A DNA stretch of 64,000 nucleotides from Pinibacter aurantiacus (GTDB lineage: Bacteria; Bacteroidota; Bacteroidia; Chitinophagales; Chitinophagaceae), in the NCBI RefSeq assembly GCF_019130065.1, contig NZ_JAHSPG010000008.1, positions 331,496 through 395,495 on the forward strand, in the 5' to 3' direction. Below the pieces are notes generated by a model. The model worked only from the letters and a program-made list of their open reading frames with translations. It made no database searches and was not told where the DNA came from. Below are positions 26,310 through 34,725 of the stretch, piece after piece; position 1 is the first letter of the stretch; each line of letters starts with the position of its first letter. The position numbers and the translations under genes are program-made.

Positions 26310-27161
26310 ATGCGTAATATTTTTCTGTTCATTAGGAGGTACTCCAACTTTTTACTGTTCCTGGTGCTACAGATAATTGCATTATCCTTTCTTTTTCGTT
26401 TCAACAAGTATCATGAAGCCGTTTTCAACGGTTTTTCAAGCGAAGTCACAGGCAGGGTTAGCCAGAAATACAATAGCGTAGAATACTATTTCCAGCTAAA
26501 GAAAACCAATGATGCGCTCGTTCATGAAAACCTTGAATTGCGCAAGATGCTCAAGGACAACTATGAAAGCTACGACACCACAAAGAAGGTAGTCGTAGAT
26601 TCCATAAAAGTCGACAGCATTCTTAAATACCAGAAGTATCAATATTACGAAGCCAAAGTGGTGGGTAGTTTTATAACCACACAAACCAATTATTTCATGC
26701 TGCACAGAGGCGCCAAGCAAGGTGTTCATGCAGATATGGGCGTAATAGGGCCACAAGGAATTGTGGGTCGCGTGGTAAACGTGAGCGACAACTTCTCCAC
26801 AGTAATGAGCGTACTGAACCGTCAGTTTAAAGTAGACGCCAAATTGAAAAAGAGCGGCGACCGAGGTCGCGTAGAGTGGGATGGTGCCAGCCCGCAATAT
26901 ATTTTCCTGAAGAACATTCCTAAAAGCGCCCCTATAGCGAAAGGCGATTCAGTGCTGACGAGTGATCTGTCATCCATTTTCCCTCCGAACATTATGATTG
27001 GAACCGTGGCGGAAATTGTAAATGACCCAAGCAGCAACTTTTATACATTAAAATTAAAAACAGCTACCAACTTTTCCAGCGTCCAATACGTCAATGTAGT
27101 GGAGAATTTACAGCTGGATGAACGTAAAGCTTTGGAAGAGGCAGCACAAAAAAATCAATGA
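26310..27161 (+). CDS. mreC: Rod shape-determining protein MreC
   Basis: This bitopic protein connects cytoplasmic MreB and MreD to periplasmic wall synthases. The 283-residue protein has one N-terminal membrane helix (about 12-30) and a helical, coiled-coil-like segment (about 45-85). The MreC beta-domain follows from about 105, with the family pattern M-G-V-I-G-P-Q-G-I-V-G-R-V-V, then R-G-R-V-E-W-D-G and G-D-S-V-L-T-S-D. The C-terminus is charged. The ATG at 26310 follows the inter-gene repeat. The end overlaps the mreD start by ATGA, showing tight coupling to mreD. Confidence 0.95.
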   Translation: MRNIFLFIRRYSNFLLFLVLQIIALSFLFRFNKYHEAVFNGFSSEVTGRVSQKYNSVEYYFQLKKTNDALVHENLELRKMLKDNYESYDTTKKVVVDSIKVDSILKYQKYQYYEAKVVGSFITTQTNYFMLHRGAKQGVHADMGVIGPQGIVGRVVNVSDNFSTVMSVLNRQFKVDAKLKKSGDRGRVEWDGASPQYIFLKNIPKSAPIAKGDSVLTSDLSSIFPPNIMIGTVAEIVNDPSSNFYTLKLKTATNFSSVQYVNVVENLQLDERKALEEAAQKNQ

Positions 27162-27691
27162 GTATAACGCTTAAAAATATCATCAGGTTTGTCCTGTTTA
27201 TACTGGTTCAGGTATTTGTACTGCACAAAGTGCCACCTTTACATGAATACGTTGTGCCTTACGTTTACTTTCTTTACGTTTTGTGGCTGCCTTTCAAAAC
27301 GTCGAGAGCAGCATTGATGTTTGTTGCATTTTTGTTCGGCTTAACACTTGATTACTTTCTGAAATGCCCTGGTCTTCATGCAGCAGCCTGTGTTTTGATC
27401 GCTTATATAAGACCGTTTCTTATTAATATTTTGATTTCCCAGGAAGGGGCAGACACCAACTATTCGTCTCCTTCCATAACAAGTATGGGCTGGGCCCCAT
27501 ATGCAACGTATGTGGTTATTTTAACGCTGATCCACAATATCTACCTGGTATTGCTGGAGTGGTTGCAGTTTGGGAACTTCCTTTATTTCCTGGGAAAAAT
27601 TCTGGCCACCACCGCAATGAGCCTGTTGTTAATCATTATAGCAGAATTGCTTTTTAACCGGAAAGAAAAGTTCAGGACGAATACGGTGTAA
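27158..27691 (+). CDS. mreD: Rod shape-determining protein MreD
   Basis: This 177-residue polytopic inner-membrane protein has about five helices and acts with MreC and RodA in the elongation complex. Sequence conservation is low in this family; the call rests on size, hydrophobicity and position. It starts inside the mreC stop (ATGA overlap) and precedes mrdA. Landmarks are P-P-L-H-E-Y-V-V-P-Y-V near 27-37 and L-T-L-D-Y-F-L near 61-67, and a charged tail N-R-K-E-K. The following 140 bp is low-complexity and holds the mrdA promoter boxes. Confidence 0.88.
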   Translation: MSITLKNIIRFVLFILVQVFVLHKVPPLHEYVVPYVYFLYVLWLPFKTSRAALMFVAFLFGLTLDYFLKCPGLHAAACVLIAYIRPFLINILISQEGADTNYSSPSITSMGWAPYATYVVILTLIHNIYLVLLEWLQFGNFLYFLGKILATTAMSLLLIIIAELLFNRKEKFRTNTV

Positions 27692-27751
27692 TTGAAAATT
27701 GAAAGTTGAAAGGTGAAAATTGGGGTTCGCAAGTTTTGATTTTTGCCTTTT

Positions 27752-27827
27752 TACTTTTGCCTTCCTCTGGTTCGAAAAATAATAACTGCACTAAGGTTAT
27801 AACAGACCAAACCTTCATTTACCTTTG
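27752..27827 (+). promoter_or_regulatory. Putative mrdA promoter boxes
   Basis: Two TAnnTTTG matches precede mrdA: TACTTTTG at 27752-27759 and TACCTTTG at 27820-27827. The second ends 4 nt before the ATG, implying a leaderless transcript. An internal promoter would let mrdA-rodA be expressed apart from mreBCD. Confidence 0.45.
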
Positions 27828-27831
27828 TTAT

Positions 27832-29961
27832 ATGTCCGTGTTTAACCAGTCCAGAAGTACAATAATCCGCTTAATTTTCTTAGGTATATTTATCATCATC
27901 ATTGCTCAGTTGATGAACTTGCAATTGTTTTCAGGCAAGTACAAGCAACTCGCATTTAACAATGCCGTCTTTGCAAAAGTGGTGTATCCAAGCCGTGGAA
28001 TTATTTACGATCGAAAAGGAAAAGCAATCCTCAACAATACAATCATGTTTGACCTGGTAGTTACTCCCAACCAGGTAAAGAACGTAGATACTTCGCTGCT
28101 TTGCGCGCTTTTGCAAATAGACACTACAGAGTTTAACCGGCGAATGGCGGAGGCCAAATTTAAAAATGGTCGCTATCGCCCTTCGGTGTTCAGGGACCTT
28201 TTGCCGGCAGACATGTATGCGAAACTTGACGAAAACATGTGGAAGTTTCCCGGCTTCGACTTAGTGGAAAGGCCGGTGCGCGTTTATCCTTTCAACACGG
28301 GTGCGCAAATTCTCGGTTATATTGCTGAGGCAGACTCCTCGATCATTAAGCGTTCCAACGGATTTTACAGACTTGGTGACTATGTGGGCAGAAACGGCCT
28401 TGAACAGTATTATGAAAATACTTTGATGGGAAGACGCGGTGTGCAATACATGATCAAAGACAACAAGAATCGATTGGTGGGCAGATATGAAAATGGTATT
28501 TACGACACTGCTGCCATCGCCGGAAAAAATTTACGCACTTACATAGATGTAGAGGTTCAGCAGCTTGCAGAAAAGCTGATGAAAAATAAGATTGGCGCCA
28601 TTGTAGCAATTGAACCGAAAACGGGTGGCATCATTTCAATGGTTTCTGGTCCTGATTTTGACCCCAACTTATTGACCGGGCCTGACAAAAGAGCCAACAC
28701 CAACAGGCTCCTGCTGGATGCAAGTTCGCCTTTATACAACAGAGCTATCAAGGGCCAGTATCCGCCGGGATCAACATACAAGCCGCTTGAAGCGCTTATT
28801 GGACTTGACGAAGGCGTAATTACTCCGAGAAGTGGTATCGCATGTACGGGTGCTTATTACGGTTGTAACAGACCGGTAAAATGTACAGAACACTGGGCCG
28901 GGCACGCAGCGAACTTACGATTGGCGATTGCGCACTCATGCAACTCATTTTTCTCAAACGCTTTCAGATTGATCGTTGATAATCCTCAGTACCATAATTC
29001 ACGCGTCGGTTTGACGAAATGGAAAAATTATGCAAATGCGTTTGGATATGGCCACAGAACTGGTGTTGACCTTCCAAGTGAAGATGGCGGAAACATTCCT
29101 GATACAACCCAATACGATAAAGAGTATAGAGGTTCATGGAATTCCTGCACAATGGTAACAATAGGAATTGGCCAGGACAAGATGTTGACAACACCATTGC
29201 AGATCGCGAACGCCATTTGCATTGTTGCGAATAAAGGATATTACTACACGCCGCACTTCGTGAAAACATATGATGGTGAAACGCAGGAAGACACAACGCT
29301 GAACAAGTATCGCAGTAAACACGAGGTGTTGACACACATTTCCGATAGTGCATACAACACGGTAATTGGCGGAATGAACGACGTAACCATTGTTGGTACT
29401 GCAGCACGCATTCCTAAGATACCGGGCATTGACATTTGTGCAAAAACAGGTACAGCAGAAAACTATAAGGTGCTGGATGGCAAGAGAACGAAACTGAAGG
29501 ACCACTCGGTATTCGTTTGCTTCGCACCAAGAGACAATCCAAAAATTGCGGTGGCTGTAATCGTTGAAAATGGTGGCTTTGGTGCCACGTGGGCCGGTCC
29601 CATGGCGTACCTGGTGGTTGAAAAATATCTCAACGACAGTTTGCGTGCAGACAGAGTGGTGGAAGCCGAACGCATTTCCAACGCGAATCTTTTGCCGTCA
29701 TGGTTGCCAAGAGAACAGTACAAGCTGGACTCCGTTCGCGCATATTATCGCTTTCAGCTTACAAAAGACAGCAGTGTGATTCGCAAATACCTAAAGGGCG
29801 GCTACAAACCTCCGGTTGTTGATACTGTGATAAAAAAAGCACCAGCTAAACCACAACCTAAAAAAGACAACGCTTTGCCGGTAACACAAGTAAATCCTAT
29901 GATAGATCCAGAGAAAACAAATCATCCAAAATCCATAAACCGCCGCAATGAATCAGCATAA
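27832..29961 (+). CDS. mrdA: Penicillin-binding protein 2 (peptidoglycan transpeptidase)
   Basis: This class B PBP cross-links peptidoglycan during side-wall elongation together with RodA. The protein has 709 residues with start ATG 27832; a start at 27706 was rejected because its extra residues come from low-complexity intergenic DNA. An N-terminal membrane helix (about 12-32) is followed by a dimerisation domain (about 50-210, with P-S-R-G-I-I-Y-D-R and G-R-N-G-L-E-Q-Y-Y). The transpeptidase domain has S-T-Y-K (catalytic Ser), S-C-N (second motif) and K-T-G-T. A long Lys/Pro-rich tail (about 640-709) is typical of Bacteroidota. Its end overlaps rodA by 14 bp. Confidence 0.95.
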   Translation: MSVFNQSRSTIIRLIFLGIFIIIIAQLMNLQLFSGKYKQLAFNNAVFAKVVYPSRGIIYDRKGKAILNNTIMFDLVVTPNQVKNVDTSLLCALLQIDTTEFNRRMAEAKFKNGRYRPSVFRDLLPADMYAKLDENMWKFPGFDLVERPVRVYPFNTGAQILGYIAEADSSIIKRSNGFYRLGDYVGRNGLEQYYENTLMGRRGVQYMIKDNKNRLVGRYENGIYDTAAIAGKNLRTYIDVEVQQLAEKLMKNKIGAIVAIEPKTGGIISMVSGPDFDPNLLTGPDKRANTNRLLLDASSPLYNRAIKGQYPPGSTYKPLEALIGLDEGVITPRSGIACTGAYYGCNRPVKCTEHWAGHAANLRLAIAHSCNSFFSNAFRLIVDNPQYHNSRVGLTKWKNYANAFGYGHRTGVDLPSEDGGNIPDTTQYDKEYRGSWNSCTMVTIGIGQDKMLTTPLQIANAICIVANKGYYYTPHFVKTYDGETQEDTTLNKYRSKHEVLTHISDSAYNTVIGGMNDVTIVGTAARIPKIPGIDICAKTGTAENYKVLDGKRTKLKDHSVFVCFAPRDNPKIAVAVIVENGGFGATWAGPMAYLVVEKYLNDSLRADRVVEAERISNANLLPSWLPREQYKLDSVRAYYRFQLTKDSSVIRKYLKGGYKPPVVDTVIKKAPAKPQPKKDNALPVTQVNPMIDPEKTNHPKSINRRNESA

Positions 29962-31291
29962 TCCCGAAATATCAAAAGGTGTAGATTGGTTGCTGGTATG
30001 GTTGTTCATCATACTTTCCGGCATTGGCATCATGAGTATTTTCGCGGCTACTTTTCGTGAAGGAGATAACGTGTTGCAGGGTTTTCTTTCATTAAAAACA
30101 GACTATAGCAGGCAGACATTATACTTTGGTATCGCAAGCGTTCTCGCGGTTTTTATTCTGCTAACAGACAGTAAATTTTTTACGGCCACGGCGAACCTGT
30201 GGTATGCAGCGGGCATGTTTTTATTGTTGCTTGTATTTCCATTTCATACAAATATTAAGGGAACGGAATCAATCATCAGAATTGGTGGCGCATTTCAGTT
30301 GCAGCCAGCCGAGCTATGTAAAGTATTTGTGAACCTTGCCTTGGCAAAATACTTGTCACGTGTAGAAACGGATTTCTCTAAGACTCAGTCACAATTGATT
30401 GCCGCAGCCATTGCGCTCGTACCGGGATTTATTTCTATTGCACAACATGAAACCGGTTTGGCACTTGTGTACTTTTCGTTTTTCCTTGTAATGTTCCGTG
30501 AAGGTTTGCCAGCGGGCATTTTGATCATTGGGTTCTCCGCCGCGGTATTGGTAGTGGCAACGTTACTCATGGAGCCGAACACACTTGCGATTATTTTAAC
30601 GGTCATCGCGCTGCTATGCATATACATCATGCGAAAACAGATCAAACGCAAAAGAAGATTGCTGTTTCTGATCATTGGTATTTGGGTGGTGTGTGTGGGC
30701 GTACAACGCTTTGCCGTGCCATTTATGTTTGATCATGTTTTTAAACCGTACCAGGTAAAACGTATCTATGATACAATAGGTAAAGAGTACGTGCCGAAAA
30801 ACGCAGCAGATATTGCAGACCTGGAGGCAAACGGCGCAAAGAAAAAAGATGATGGAGATTATAACGTTAGGCAAAGTAAAATCGCCATTGGTAGTGGTGG
30901 ATTAATTGGTAAAGGTTTATTGAAAGGAACACAAACGAGATACGACTTCGTTCCCGAGCAGCGAACGGATTTTATTTTCTGTACCATTGGCGAGGGCTTT
31001 GGGTTCCTGGGAAGCTTCGGACTACTCGGATTGTACTTTTTGTTGCTGATGCGAATCGTAACCATTGCAGAACGACAGCGAAGTGTTTTTAGCCGCGCCT
31101 ATGCATACGGCGTGGCCTCCGTAATATTCTTCCACATTGCCATTAACATATGCATGACCATTGGGCTTGCACCTGTAATTGGTATTCCATTACCCTTCAT
31201 TAGCTATGGAGGAACATCATTGCTTACCTTTACAATTTTATTGTTCATTCTCATACGTCTTGATGCCGACAGGCAGATGGTTTTGCGTTAG
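29948..31291 (+). CDS. rodA: Rod shape-determining protein RodA (SEDS glycosyltransferase)
   Basis: This integral membrane peptidoglycan polymerase extends glycan chains from lipid II and pairs with PBP2. The 447-residue protein has about ten helices. Family landmarks are R-I-G-G-A-F-Q-L-Q-P-A-E-L-C-K near 115-129, A-L-V-P-G-F-I-S near 160, and D-F-I-F-C-T-I-G-E-G-F-G-F near 340-352. P-F-I-S-Y-G-G-T-S-L-L is near the C-terminus. An insertion of about 50 residues (K-D-D-G-D-Y-N-V-R-Q-S-K-I-A-I-G-S-G-G part) carries the catalytic-loop region. The ATG at 29948 lies inside the end of mrdA, so translation is coupled. Confidence 0.95.
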   Translation: MNQHNPEISKGVDWLLVWLFIILSGIGIMSIFAATFREGDNVLQGFLSLKTDYSRQTLYFGIASVLAVFILLTDSKFFTATANLWYAAGMFLLLLVFPFHTNIKGTESIIRIGGAFQLQPAELCKVFVNLALAKYLSRVETDFSKTQSQLIAAAIALVPGFISIAQHETGLALVYFSFFLVMFREGLPAGILIIGFSAAVLVVATLLMEPNTLAIILTVIALLCIYIMRKQIKRKRRLLFLIIGIWVVCVGVQRFAVPFMFDHVFKPYQVKRIYDTIGKEYVPKNAADIADLEANGAKKKDDGDYNVRQSKIAIGSGGLIGKGLLKGTQTRYDFVPEQRTDFIFCTIGEGFGFLGSFGLLGLYFLLLMRIVTIAERQRSVFSRAYAYGVASVIFFHIAINICMTIGLAPVIGIPLPFISYGGTSLLTFTILLFILIRLDADRQMVLR

Positions 31292-31376
31292 TGGAGAGTT
31301 GAGAATGGAGAGTTGAGAGTTAATTGAAAATTGAAAATTGTAGGGGCGAATTGCATTCGCCCTCCTAATTCCTAAT
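31291..31376. repeat. Mixed short repeats and a GGGCGAAT hairpin
   Basis: After the rodA stop come GAGAGTTGAGA words, then TTGAAAA words. A perfect hairpin GGGCGAAT-TGC-ATTCGCCC (31344-31362) follows, and then CCTAATT words. It fills the gap to the next gene and could weakly terminate the shape operon. Confidence 0.7.
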
Positions 31377-31378
31377 TA

Positions 31379-32122
31379 ATGAAAGTAATACCACTATCAG
31401 AGGGGAGTTTTTCCATAGATAAAACAAAGCTTTTTGTACCGTTTGATACGGAAAGCGATGATCTGCAAAAGCGTGCTGTAGGGAGTTTGCTCGTTGAAGT
31501 ACAACCGTTCGTTGTCATTACATCAGAAGATGTATTGTTGCTCGATGCAGGCTTGGGTTTTGAAAAAGACGGCAAACTGCAATTGCATCAGAACCTTGCA
31601 AATGCCGGCATCAATCCGGGCGACGTTACGAAAGTATTAATGTCGCATTTACACAAAGATCATGCTGGCGGCATCAGCCGTGAAATTGACAACGGGAATG
31701 CGAGAGAATTAAGTTTTCCCAACGCCACCTACTATATTCAAAAGAAAGAATTCGAATACGCATTTGAAAAAGGTTCGCCTTCTTATTTAACCGAAGACTT
31801 CGACTGCTTAAAACAGGCATCCAATGTTAAGTGGCTCGATGGCGATGGAGTGATCGACAGCTATATCAAATACCAGGTAACGGGGGCGCATTGCCCATAT
31901 CACCAGGCATTCTGGATAGTAGACGGGGGAGAAACCGTGTTCTTTGGAGCAGACGTAGCGCCGCAACTTCAGCAAATGAAAAGCAAGTTTGTAGCCAAAT
32001 ACGATTTCGACGGAAAGCTCTGTATGGAACTTCGGCAAAAATGGTGGCAACAAGGCAACGACGAAGGCTGGACGTTTTTGTTTTACCACGACGTGAAAAC
32101 GCCCGTGTACAGCAACAAATAA
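31379..32122 (+). CDS. MBL-fold metallohydrolase
   Basis: This 247-residue metallo-beta-lactamase-fold hydrolase has no visible signal peptide and is therefore probably cytoplasmic. The metal-binding motif H-L-H-K-D-H-A-G-G is at about residues 89-97, and a later G-A-H-C-P-Y-H-Q and G-A-D-V-A motif supply further His/Asp ligands. The N-terminus (M-K-V-I-P-L-S-E-G-S-F-S-I-D) fits the quorum-quenching/AttM-like branch of the superfamily, but the substrate is unknown. It starts two bases after repeat words and ends just before the second triple-palindrome repeat. Confidence 0.88.
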   Translation: MKVIPLSEGSFSIDKTKLFVPFDTESDDLQKRAVGSLLVEVQPFVVITSEDVLLLDAGLGFEKDGKLQLHQNLANAGINPGDVTKVLMSHLHKDHAGGISREIDNGNARELSFPNATYYIQKKEFEYAFEKGSPSYLTEDFDCLKQASNVKWLDGDGVIDSYIKYQVTGAHCPYHQAFWIVDGGETVFFGADVAPQLQQMKSKFVAKYDFDGKLCMELRQKWWQQGNDEGWTFLFYHDVKTPVYSNK

Positions 32123-32127
32123 ATTCT

Positions 32128-32207
32128 GTAGAGACAAGGCACTGCCTTGTCTTTTGTAATTTTGAAATTCGTTATATACAGGAGACAAGGCAGTGCCTTG
32201 TCTGTAC
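32128..32207. repeat. Triple-palindrome repeat, copy 2
   Basis: Arms 32128-32152 and 32181-32207 are close copies of those at 23661-23738 (AGACAAGGCA palindromes around a TTTGAAATTCG core). It lies between convergent genes. The right arm touches the TAG stop codon of the phosphatase gene on the minus strand. Confidence 0.92.
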
Positions 32208-33004
32208 TAAAATCCCTTCACATTCGCCTTCATCACAGAATCTTTTTGCGCGGCAGATAATTTGTAATTGTAGTTGTAAAGCGCACTTTCCCAGTCGCCG
32301 TAAGATGGATTAGGCAGGACAATAAATCGTTTGCCGAATTCCCCTGCGCTTATCGCCGTATTTGCGCTGCGTTCATCCAGGTTTTTCTTGTCAAACAAGG
32401 CACTGAAATCGCCAAGATTATCGCCGAGGAGAAGAATAATTTCATGTGATTGCAAAAGCGTTTGCCTTCTCGATTCTTTGCTGGAACTGCTTCCCGGCTG
32501 GCGCATTACCAGATGCGCATCATCTGCAAATGGGAAACCAAATTTCTGAAGGTTCTTTAAAGTGCCCGCTCTTTCCTTTTCATCACGATTGGTGATATAA
32601 AAAACCTCTACATTTTGCGAAGCGGCATATTTAAAAAAGCCAAGCGCACCGGCAAGTGTATCTGCCTGTCCCAAAGAAGTCCACTCGCTCCATGTTGCAG
32701 CATCATAGTCCTTGCCACTTAAGGATTGCTTAGCGGCATAAGGGCTGTTGTCCAAAAACGTTTCGTCGATATCCGTAACCACTGCTTTCGGCTTTCCTGC
32801 AGCTTGTAAAGATTGGTCAAGTCTAAGCTGTGCAATATTATAAGCCTGAAAACAAAGCGCCTTATATTCTGCAGCTTTTTGCTGATAAACCGAGGCCCAT
32901 AATTTGCCGTCGATGACTATTGAGGAAGAAGTTGTAGACTGTGTATGTTTTGATGGTGAACAGGCAGCACCAAATGCAGCCAATATGAACAGGTATTTTC
33001 GCAT
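32207..33004 (-). CDS. 5'-nucleotidase, lipoprotein e(P4) family (class C acid phosphatase)
   Basis: This HAD-superfamily phosphatase is lipid-anchored in the envelope and probably dephosphorylates nucleotides such as NMN or AMP outside the cytoplasm. The 265-residue protein starts at ATG 33004 with a lipoprotein signal and lipobox G-A-A-C (about Cys 14). The first HAD motif reads V-V-T-D-I-D-E-T-F-L-D-N-S at about 75-87, with the catalytic Asp pair. Then come W-S-E-W, F-Y-I-T-N-R-D-E (motif II) and L-L-G-D-N-L-G-D-F (motif III). Homologues in Haemophilus feed NAD uptake. A TACCTTTG box lies upstream. Extra codons from a TTG at 33049 were rejected. Confidence 0.93.
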   Translation of the reverse strand: MRKYLFILAAFGAACSPSKHTQSTTSSSIVIDGKLWASVYQQKAAEYKALCFQAYNIAQLRLDQSLQAAGKPKAVVTDIDETFLDNSPYAAKQSLSGKDYDAATWSEWTSLGQADTLAGALGFFKYAASQNVEVFYITNRDEKERAGTLKNLQKFGFPFADDAHLVMRQPGSSSSKESRRQTLLQSHEIILLLGDNLGDFSALFDKKNLDERSANTAISAGEFGKRFIVLPNPSYGDWESALYNYNYKLSAAQKDSVMKANVKGF

Positions 33005-33022
33005 ATCCCTACAATTTGACGA

Positions 33023-33030
33023 CAAAGGTA
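33023..33030 (-). promoter_or_regulatory. Putative -7 box of the e(P4)-family gene
   Basis: On the minus strand this reads TACCTTTG, 18 nt upstream of the ATG at 33004. The -33 region is poor. Confidence 0.5.
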
Positions 33031-33159
33031 TTTTTAATTTAAACAACAATGCGCCGGGCAGTCTCGCTAATCAGTTTAAAGAAATACCCTTTTTTAACAT
33101 TAGTATTCGAATAGCTGGTATAATTTCATTTAGCTCAACAAACGCTGATTTTTATTCAA

Positions 33160-33579
33160 ATGAAAAAAATGTTATTTATGAAGAAAGTTTTTTGCGTCAT
33201 CGGAGCAGCAATAACGCTGTATTCTTGCGGAGGAAATAATGCTCCGGGTCAGCAAACAGAAACTGCAAACGCTGGTAAGGACTCGGTAACGCCGGATAAG
33301 CCACAAATTATTGGACGTTGGACAGAGCCCATACCAGGCATGGAAAAGGAAACACAGGGATTTGAACTCTTGCCCGACAGTTCTGCAAAATCAATCAACA
33401 GTGCTACTCTTTTGTATACCAAATGGTGGCTAAAACCGGATACGCTGACACTGGTTTCCAAAAGCATCGGCAACCGCACCGAGGGCATAGACACAACGAG
33501 CTATCTAATTGTGGCACACACGCAGGATAGTTTGATCCTTAAAGACAAGGAACTCATTCTACGATATAAAAAGAATTAG
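33160..33579 (+). CDS. Hypothetical lipoprotein, lipocalin/NlpE-like
   Basis: This 139-residue protein has a signal ending in lipobox L-Y-S-C (about Cys 23) and an Asn/Gly/Thr-rich linker. The compact beta-rich domain (about 50-139) starts I-I-G-R-W-T-E-P-I-P-G and has the G-F-E-L-L-P-D and T-K-W-W-L-K patterns seen in small lipocalin-like lipoproteins of Bacteroidota. Function unknown. Three in-frame ATGs (33160, 33169, 33178) are possible starts; 33160 gives the longest signal peptide. It is divergent from the phosphatase gene. Confidence 0.75.
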   Translation: MKKMLFMKKVFCVIGAAITLYSCGGNNAPGQQTETANAGKDSVTPDKPQIIGRWTEPIPGMEKETQGFELLPDSSAKSINSATLLYTKWWLKPDTLTLVSKSIGNRTEGIDTTSYLIVAHTQDSLILKDKELILRYKKN

Positions 33580-33614
33580 GGTTGCCCGCTGATCGGGGGA
33601 CAAGCCTATCATTA

Positions 33615-33652
33615 AATCAGAACAGCTGCATCGAAAGATGCCTGTTCTGATT
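33615..33652 (+). terminator. Nested hairpin after the lipoprotein gene
   Basis: Outer arms AATCAGAACAG (33615-33625) and CTGTTCTGATT (33642-33652) enclose an inner GCATC-GAAA-GATGC hairpin, 16 bp in total with a two-base bulge. It has a GNRA-like tetraloop and no T-run directly after it. It lies 36 bp after the stop of 33160-33579, so a terminator or RNA-stability element is likely. Confidence 0.55.
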
Positions 33653-33699
33653 GGCTCGTCTATAAAAATCCACTAAAAAGTTTCTTTTCTACCGTCTTC

Positions 33700-33734
33700 A
33701 TTTTCAAATTTCCACATCCTCAAATTTTCAAATT
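33700..33734. repeat. Single 'TTTTCAAAT' repeat arm
   Basis: This is a 35-nt stretch of TTTTCAAAT words matching the right arms of the family at 24959-24997 and 41005-41040. No complementary left arm is present here. Confidence 0.7.
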
Positions 33735-33797
33735 ATTTTGTTTTTCCCCCACAAGTTTTATCTTGTTACAGCGTCTAATAATTAAATCGGCCATTGA

Positions 33798-34379
33798 TTG
33801 GAGGAAATTCTACTTATACAGGGCTTGCAGCAAAAAGAGGAAAAATCATTCGAAGAACTCGTAAATAATTATAAAAACAAGCTTTATAATACAGTTTTGG
33901 GCCTTGTACAGAATGAAATGGATGCGGAAGATATAACCCAGGAAGTATTTATACAGGCCTACGAAAGCATCCAAAGCTTTAAGGGTGATTCTAAATTAAG
34001 CACGTGGCTTTACCGGATCGCTATATCTAAAGCGCTGGATTTCATCAGGAAAAAGAACAGGAAGAAAAGATCGGCCGTGATTTTCAGGTTCCTCGATTCG
34101 GAAAAAAAGGAGGCGGAAGAACCTGCAACCTTTCATCATCCGGGGGTAGTCTTAGAACAACGGGAAAATGCCGCAATGCTTTTCAAAGCTATTAACGAAC
34201 TACCGGAAAAACAACGGATCGCGTTCACGTTGCATAAACTGGAAGCGCTGAGCTACCAGCAGATTGCAGCCGTTCTGGACACGTCTCTTTCTTCGGTGGA
34301 GTCGCTGATGCACAGGGCGAAAACGAACCTGAGAGATAGTTTGTCGGAATATTATACAAATATGATTAGTGAAAAATAG
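33798..34379 (+). CDS. RNA polymerase ECF-type sigma factor
   Basis: This 193-residue extracytoplasmic-function sigma factor has region 2 at about 12-90, with F-E-E-L-V-N-N-Y, D-A-E-D-I-T-Q-E-V-F-I-Q-A-Y, and L-S-T-W-L-Y-R-I-A. Region 4, at about 133-183, shows L-P-E-K-Q-R-I-A-F-T-L and S-Y-Q-Q-I-A-A-V-L-D. The only usable start is a TTG at 33798, because a stop codon lies directly upstream in frame and the next Met is inside region 2. It heads a five-gene co-directional group: small membrane protein, two CpxP/Spy-like proteins and an outer-membrane barrel. This suggests envelope-stress control. Confidence 0.9.
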   Translation: MEEILLIQGLQQKEEKSFEELVNNYKNKLYNTVLGLVQNEMDAEDITQEVFIQAYESIQSFKGDSKLSTWLYRIAISKALDFIRKKNRKKRSAVIFRFLDSEKKEAEEPATFHHPGVVLEQRENAAMLFKAINELPEKQRIAFTLHKLEALSYQQIAAVLDTSLSSVESLMHRAKTNLRDSLSEYYTNMISEK

Positions 34380-34403
34380 CTTTTTAACATTAAATTGCTA
34401 CAG

Positions 34404-34712
34404 ATGAAAAAGGAAGATATTCAACATAAGGTAGAGGAAGTAATGCAAAGCCTGGACGGCGTCCAAAGTGCCGAGGCAAATCCATTCCTGTACTCTAAAG
34501 TGATGAACAGGTTGCAAAACAAAAACGTGTCGACCAGAAAGTTTTTGAGACTTTCATGGGAACTGGCTTTCGCAATGATTTTGTTTACAGGATTGAACAT
34601 TGCTGCATTCTTTTATTTCAAGCAGGATGACAGCCAAAATGATGACAATGGTTCCATTACATCATTGGCGAATGAATACACAATAAACTCCAATAACTAT
34701 AACTACAACTAA
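34404..34712 (+). CDS. Small sigma-linked single-pass membrane protein (putative anti-sigma)
   Basis: This 102-residue protein starts at ATG 34404, 24 bp after the sigma factor. Its N-terminal half is hydrophilic and helical, with E-D-I-Q-H-K-V-E-E-V near the start and F-L-Y-S-K-V-M-N-R-L near 30-40. One membrane helix lies at about 50-72, and a short Asn/Asp-rich periplasmic tail follows (N-S-N-N-Y-N-Y-N at the end). The position and layout fit an anti-sigma factor that holds sigma at the membrane. No zinc-binding or known anti-sigma motif is seen, so this is inference. Confidence 0.7.
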   Translation: MKKEDIQHKVEEVMQSLDGVQSAEANPFLYSKVMNRLQNKNVSTRKFLRLSWELAFAMILFTGLNIAAFFYFKQDDSQNDDNGSITSLANEYTINSNNYNYN

Positions 34713-34725
34713 AGGTCCTACAACG

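Noticed and set aside
27706..27831. N-terminal extension of mrdA
   Set aside because: Low-complexity intergenic DNA containing promoter boxes; the membrane helix follows ATG 27832 as expected.
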